Shown in pieces: positions 31,555 through 35,504 of a DNA stretch of 35,504 bases (position 1 is its first letter; each line of letters begins with the position of its first letter). Source of the DNA: Candidatus Poseidoniales archaeon (GTDB lineage Archaea > Thermoplasmatota > Poseidoniia > Poseidoniales > Thalassarchaeaceae). A program made the position numbers and the translations under genes. The notes under the pieces are model-generated. The model made no database searches. It saw only the letters and a program-made list of their open reading frames with translations, and was not told the DNA's origin. The stretch is from assembly GCA_003602595.1 (NCBI GenBank), contig QQRX01000028.1, positions 1-35,504 of the forward strand. The letters run 5' to 3'.

Positions 31555-32878
31555 TGAAACCGCCACACCTAAGCACAGTAGTCTCTTCGCCGGTACAATG
31601 TCTAATCATTTAGAAGAGTTATACGATTATGAAAGATGGGCTATAAATATAATTTTAGCATCCTTTATACTACTTTTTTCTGGTCTATTTCTTTCATTTT
31701 TAGATATCGAAAATCCTCTAACTGAGTTTATCTATGACTATTATTTAGATCCAATAATTGCCGAGGAAACATCAGATGCAGGATATAATACAGTAAATAC
31801 ATTGACTTATGCCTTTATTCTAGCTATGTTTGTTGTTTCATTGGCTGCATTATTGAGGTTTTTAGGCATCGATTCAAGTGACTATTCATTAATAGCATTA
31901 TTTCCTTATGTATTTTGGGCCGTTTTTGGTGAAGTTGTCGAAGATGCACAAATGTTTGATTCTAATTTAGCACCATTTTTTGTTAGTCCGGGAATTCATT
32001 TTCAAACCGCTTTTTGGGTCATAACTGCTGGTTCGATAGCTTACATTCTCCAGAAAAAATCCAAAAGTGAGAAAAAATTAGAAAGAGAAATAGAACTATT
32101 ATCTAGTTTACTAATTCTCTTACAATTTTTTATATATGTTTCTTCAATTTCAAACAGTGATAAAGTTACTAGCCAAGGAATAGATTTATCACTTTTACTT
32201 ATAATTGGAATTGTCGCCATTTTTGTGCCCCAACTACTAAATAAATCTTTGAAAATTTTTACTCCAATTCAGAGATTAGTTTATTCAGTGGGGCTAGGGG
32301 GTTCTTTGATTTTCATTGGTGCACTTTCATCTTATGCAACTCACGTTTCTAGTGATCAACTTGTTTTCTGGCCGGTAATTGTTGTGATTGGAGTACCATC
32401 TCTTCTTGCATACTATATGTATATTGTTGGTTCTCCCGCAGTAGATGAACTTTCCTCTAATGGATTGATTGCTGGTATATTGCCGGGTTCAATGACGGAA
32501 GAAGATTATTTAGCCTTAGTTTCACCAGAGAAAGATCTCATTGAATCTTTACGTAAGAAAGCAATAGGTGCTTCTCCTGTAGTCTTTTTAGCCGTATCAG
32601 GTCAATTACTTGATGGTTTAGCTACATGGATTGGCATTGATTATTTTAATTATAAAGAAAAGCATGTATTTTCAGCATGGATTATCGAACAATTCAATAC
32701 AGCTGCAGGTTTTGTCGTAATCAAGTTAGGATTAGGATTATTGATTTGGTATTTCTTTACTATTTCCAACTTTGAGAATAGACAGCAGCATTTACGATTG
32801 TTAATTGGATTGGCTATGTTGGTTGTAGGTATGGCCCCGGGCCTTAGAGATGTTTTCCGACTTGCTTTAGGAGTTTAA
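31541..32878 (+). CDS. DUF63 family archaeal membrane protein
   Basis: This 445-aa polytopic protein has about ten predicted transmembrane helices. It shows DUF63 hallmarks: AGYNTVNTLTYAFILAMF, the loop SPGIHFQTAFWVI, and the C-terminal QLLDGLATWIGIDYFNYKEKH. It is longer than the roughly 300-aa haloarchaeal members. The biochemical role of the family is unknown to me. The start at 31541 overlaps the upstream gene by 14 bases; ATG 31598 (MSNHLEELYDYERW) is an alternative that would remove a polar N-terminal stretch. Confidence 0.8.
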   Translation: MKKSNETATPKHSSLFAGTMSNHLEELYDYERWAINIILASFILLFSGLFLSFLDIENPLTEFIYDYYLDPIIAEETSDAGYNTVNTLTYAFILAMFVVSLAALLRFLGIDSSDYSLIALFPYVFWAVFGEVVEDAQMFDSNLAPFFVSPGIHFQTAFWVITAGSIAYILQKKSKSEKKLEREIELLSSLLILLQFFIYVSSISNSDKVTSQGIDLSLLLIIGIVAIFVPQLLNKSLKIFTPIQRLVYSVGLGGSLIFIGALSSYATHVSSDQLVFWPVIVVIGVPSLLAYYMYIVGSPAVDELSSNGLIAGILPGSMTEEDYLALVSPEKDLIESLRKKAIGASPVVFLAVSGQLLDGLATWIGIDYFNYKEKHVFSAWIIEQFNTAAGFVVIKLGLGLLIWYFFTISNFENRQQHLRLLIGLAMLVVGMAPGLRDVFRLALGV

Positions 32879-32886
32879 TTATTTAA

Positions 32887-32897
32887 TTTTTAAATAT
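32887..32897 (+). promoter_or_regulatory. TATA-like box upstream of the carboxylase cluster
   Basis: TTTTTAAATAT lies immediately after the DUF63 gene stop and about 54 bases before the ATG at 32946. Transcription would begin near 32917-32922, giving a short leader before the MCC beta start. This marks the likely start of the leucine-degradation operon. Confidence 0.45.
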
Positions 32898-32945
32898 TAA
32901 ACAATTCAATTGAATACTTGGAGGCCATCTCGAGAGTTGAGTGCT

Positions 32946-34556
32946 ATGGAGAGGCTACCCACGCGCATTGATTCCGGAAGTCAAGAATTTATTCGCTGTC
33001 AAGAAAAAAATGTCGCCTTAGTAGATGATTTAAAGGAAAAGTTAGCTAAAGTAAAACTCGGAGGGGGGGAGAAATACGTTGAACGCCATCGTAACCGAAA
33101 TAAAAAATTGGCAAGAGAACGAATTTCAGATATTTGTGACCCCGGAACTCCTTTTCTAGAATTATCTCCATTAGCAGCAATTGACTGTTATGACGGCAGC
33201 GCGCATTCTGCTGGGATTGTTACCGGGATAGGAGTAGTTCATGGTAAACAATGTATGTTTGTTGCAAATGATGCGACTGTAAAAGGAGGGTCATATTATC
33301 CTTTAACTGTTAAAAAACATATCAGAGCACAGGAAATAGCAGAAGAAAATAATTTACCTTGTATTTATTTGGTCGATTCTGGAGGGGCTTTCCTCCCTCT
33401 TCAAGACGAAGTATTCCCTGATAAATTACATTTTGGACGAATATTTAGAAATCAAGCAATACTTTCCAGTAAAGGAATTCCACAGGTAGCAGCTGTTCTT
33501 GGATCTTGCACTGCAGGAGGGGCATACATACCTGCAATGTCTGATGAGTCAATTATAGTCAAGGGAAATGGTACAATTTTTCTTGCCGGCCCTCCATTAG
33601 TGAAATCTGCTACTGGTGAAGAAGTAACTGCTGAAGAATTAGGGGGCGCCGATGTTCACACTAGAGATTCAGGTGTCGCAGATCACTTTGCCAATGATGA
33701 ACCAGAAGCATTACATATGGTAAGAAATATTGTAGAAAACCTCAATGTAAAACCAAAATATAGGCTTGAAACCGGAATTGTAGAAGATCCAATATATGAT
33801 GCTGATGAGCTAATGGGAATTATACCAATAGATAATAGAACTACTTATGATGTTAGAGAAATAATTTCAAGAATTGTCGATGGTTCTAGGTTTCATGAAT
33901 TTAAAAACAGATATGGCCCTACTTTAGTTTGCGGATTCGCAAAGATTCATGGCTATCCTGTTGGAATTGTAGCAAACAATGGAATTTTATTTTCTGAATC
34001 TTCATTAAAGGGAGCGCATTTTGTGGAATTATGTGGTCAAAGAGGAATACCTTTGATCTTTTTACAAAATATTACTGGATTTATGGTGGGGAAAGATGCT
34101 GAATCAGGTGGAATAGCCAAGGATGGGGCAAAATTAGTTACCGCAGTGTCTTGTGTACCTGTTCCTAAATTTACAGTGGTCATTGGAGGTTCTCATGGTG
34201 CTGGTAACTATGGAATGTGTGGACGCGCCTTCGACCCAAGATTTTTATTCATGTGGCCGAATTCACGTATTTCGGTCATGGGAGGCCCTCAGGCTGCAGA
34301 TGTATTGACTACTGTAAAACAAGATCAAAGAGAAAGAGAAGGTCAAATACCCATGATTGGAAATTCTCTTAATGAATTTCGTGATCCAATACTTAAAAAA
34401 TATGAAAAAGAAGGATCTCCATACTATTCAACATCTAGAATTTGGGATGACGGCGTCATAGATCCTAGAGATACACGTGATATTTTGGGCTTATGTATTT
34501 CCGCTTCTTTAAACGCTCCTATGCCAGAACAAAAATATGGTGTATTCAGGATGTGA
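32946..34556 (+). CDS. liuB: Methylcrotonyl-CoA carboxylase, beta (carboxyltransferase) subunit
   Basis: This protein of about 536 aa moves carboxyl from carboxybiotin to 3-methylcrotonyl-CoA in leucine/isovalerate breakdown. It matches MCC beta better than propionyl-CoA carboxylase beta: [55 protein letters not shown] and [20 protein letters not shown]. The C-terminal half has [20 protein letters not shown] and the NSRISVMGG oxyanion region. ATG 32946 (MERLPTRID) matches the family N-terminus; TTG codons at 32910 and 32937 are alternatives, with GGAGG at 32920-32924. It is followed directly by the hydratase. Confidence 0.93.
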   Translation: MERLPTRIDSGSQEFIRCQEKNVALVDDLKEKLAKVKLGGGEKYVERHRNRNKKLARERISDICDPGTPFLELSPLAAIDCYDGSAHSAGIVTGIGVVHGKQCMFVANDATVKGGSYYPLTVKKHIRAQEIAEENNLPCIYLVDSGGAFLPLQDEVFPDKLHFGRIFRNQAILSSKGIPQVAAVLGSCTAGGAYIPAMSDESIIVKGNGTIFLAGPPLVKSATGEEVTAEELGGADVHTRDSGVADHFANDEPEALHMVRNIVENLNVKPKYRLETGIVEDPIYDADELMGIIPIDNRTTYDVREIISRIVDGSRFHEFKNRYGPTLVCGFAKIHGYPVGIVANNGILFSESSLKGAHFVELCGQRGIPLIFLQNITGFMVGKDAESGGIAKDGAKLVTAVSCVPVPKFTVVIGGSHGAGNYGMCGRAFDPRFLFMWPNSRISVMGGPQAADVLTTVKQDQREREGQIPMIGNSLNEFRDPILKKYEKEGSPYYSTSRIWDDGVIDPRDTRDILGLCISASLNAPMPEQKYGVFRM

Positions 34557-34560
34557 TGAT

Positions 34561-35421
34561 TTGAAAATAACCGATAATAAACCACAGACAAACTATTGTA
34601 ATATAGCCATTGAAGATTCTATAGCGACAATTACCTTAAATCGTAAGGAAGTATATAATGCACTTAATGCAGATTTAATCAATGAATTAATACAATTATT
34701 AATTTGGACTAAGGAACGTTCAGTAGGTGAAAATAACGATTTACTCGATTCTAATGGTGATAAATATCTCAGAATTTTAGTGGTTAAATCTGTTGGTAAG
34801 CATTTTTGTGCTGGAGCCGATATTAATATGATGCGCGAAGCAGGATCAAAAACAGCAGAGGAGAATAGACAAGATTCTACACGTCTTGACCAGTTATTTT
34901 ATTCTCTTTGGTCACATCCTTGTTTTACTGTAGGGCTAATCCAAGGAGTAGCACTGGGAGGTGGAGCAGGTTTAATTGCCTGTTTAGATCACATAATCAT
35001 GGAATCAAAATCCCAGTTAGCCCTTTCTGAAGCAAAATTAGGAATATTGCCAGCAGTAATAGGGCCATATGTATACCGTAAAATAGGAAGTGCTCAATTT
35101 CGTAGATTATCTATGTTAGCCAGCAGAGTTAGTGCTGAAGAAGCATTAAGAATAGGCTTTGCCAACGAAATTGTTGACACTAGTGAAGATTTTCACTCCT
35201 CCTTAGAAAAAATAATCATTGAAGTATTGAGTACAGGGCCTATGGCCATTTCAGAAGCCAAAAAATTAACTTTGATTTTCGATCGTTGGAACGATGATGA
35301 TTCTAAACTTCGACAATTTACTCTAGATGAGACTAGTAAGATGCGCGGTTCCAAGGAAGGACAAGAAGGATTATCTTCCTTTATTGAAAGAAGAAAACCG
35401 AATTGGTTAAGTAAAGAATGA
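34561..35421 (+). CDS. liuC: Enoyl-CoA hydratase/isomerase family, probable methylglutaconyl-CoA hydratase
   Basis: This crotonase-fold protein of about 286 aa has oxyanion-hole motifs KHFCAGADINMM and GVALGGGAGLIACLD, and the catalytic segment LALSEAKLGILPAVIGPYV. The Glu of LSE is kept, while the other general acid/base position (GGGxE in mitochondrial crotonase) is Gly here. As far as I recall, bacterial LiuC enzymes share that variant. The neighbours (MCC beta before, biotin carboxylase after) support 3-methylglutaconyl-CoA as substrate. The start is uncertain: TTG 34561 follows the MCC beta stop by four bases, while ATG 34537 would overlap it by 20. Confidence 0.85.
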   Translation: MKITDNKPQTNYCNIAIEDSIATITLNRKEVYNALNADLINELIQLLIWTKERSVGENNDLLDSNGDKYLRILVVKSVGKHFCAGADINMMREAGSKTAEENRQDSTRLDQLFYSLWSHPCFTVGLIQGVALGGGAGLIACLDHIIMESKSQLALSEAKLGILPAVIGPYVYRKIGSAQFRRLSMLASRVSAEEALRIGFANEIVDTSEDFHSSLEKIIIEVLSTGPMAISEAKKLTLIFDRWNDDDSKLRQFTLDETSKMRGSKEGQEGLSSFIERRKPNWLSKE

Positions 35422-35430
35422 GGAATTACA

Positions 35431-35504
35431 ATGTTTCCTGACTGGATGAAAGATGCACCAAAACCGTATTCTTCTGTATTAGTTGCAAATAGAGGAGAAA
35501 TTGC
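35431..35504 (+). CDS. liuD: Acyl-CoA carboxylase alpha (biotin carboxylase) subunit, 5' end
   Basis: Only 24 codons are visible before the window ends. They include SSVLVANRGEI, the conserved N-terminal strand of the biotin carboxylase fold (usually followed by A-x-R). Given liuB and liuC upstream, this is most likely the alpha subunit of methylcrotonyl-CoA carboxylase. The ATG lies nine bases after the liuC stop, and the TGAGGAATTACA element again overlaps a stop with the Shine-Dalgarno. Confidence 0.88.
   Translation, partial: MFPDWMKDAPKPYSSVLVANRGEI

Noticed and set aside
1-35504. CRISPR arrays, insertion sequences, prophage or rRNA genes
   Set aside because: No regularly spaced repeats, transposase, integrase, terminal inverted repeats or rRNA segments were seen.

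Overview
This AT-rich window comes from an archaeon. The evidence is a tRNA-Tyr with a C1-G72 pair and an intron at position 37/38, ribosomal protein L15e, aIF1A, a RIO1 kinase, a two-KH Dim2-type protein, a DUF63 membrane protein and TATA-like boxes close to start codons. Large secreted beta-sandwich proteins, a membrane-anchored subtilisin, a complex I without NADH-input subunits and leucine-degradation genes fit a marine heterotroph of the Thermoplasmatota (Poseidoniia / Marine Group II-III). That placement is inference from gene content; no phylogeny was run.

Layout. (1) 1-2793, information processing: the start of an unknown minus-strand gene, an intron-containing tRNA-Tyr, a SerK-like ParB/sulfiredoxin-fold protein (minus), L15e, a PRC-barrel protein and RNase Z. 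(2) 2834-17377, a cell-surface block of five exported or membrane-anchored proteins: a 736-aa protein with a cytoplasmic zinc ribbon; a 1459-aa secreted protein translationally coupled to a 184-aa single-span protein; a 1479-aa subtilisin-like protease with a membrane anchor; and an 898-aa beta-sandwich protein with paired cysteines. (3) 17461-29333, a complex I operon in the order nuoA-B-C-D-H-I-J(N)-J(C)-K-L-M-N, without nuoE/F/G. NuoA, NuoH, NuoI and NuoL carry insertions relative to the usual subunits. (4) 29384-32878, translation and ribosome maturation: aIF1A with an acidic tail, RIO1 kinase, a Dim2/Pno1-type KH protein and a DUF63 membrane protein. (5) 32946-35504, leucine/isovalerate degradation: methylcrotonyl-CoA carboxylase beta subunit, methylglutaconyl-CoA hydratase and the start of the biotin-carboxylase subunit.

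Working together: the surface protease and its companions could digest or bind external protein. Leucine released from peptides would pass through the carboxylase and hydratase towards HMG-CoA. The modified complex I would re-oxidise a reduced carrier (ferredoxin or F420H2 rather than NADH, by inference) and pump ions. In the operons, genes are tightly packed, and stop codons often overlap the next Shine-Dalgarno sequence or start codon.

The strongest candidates for undescribed biology are the insert-bearing complex I (especially an SH3/Tudor-like insert between the two 4Fe-4S motifs of NuoI), the coupled giant secreted protein and its membrane partner, and the eukaryote-like acidic tail of aIF1A. 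No mobile element or CRISPR array was seen, and no gene-free stretch exceeds 300 bases; the longest, 80-299, holds only a small inverted repeat and possible promoter elements.
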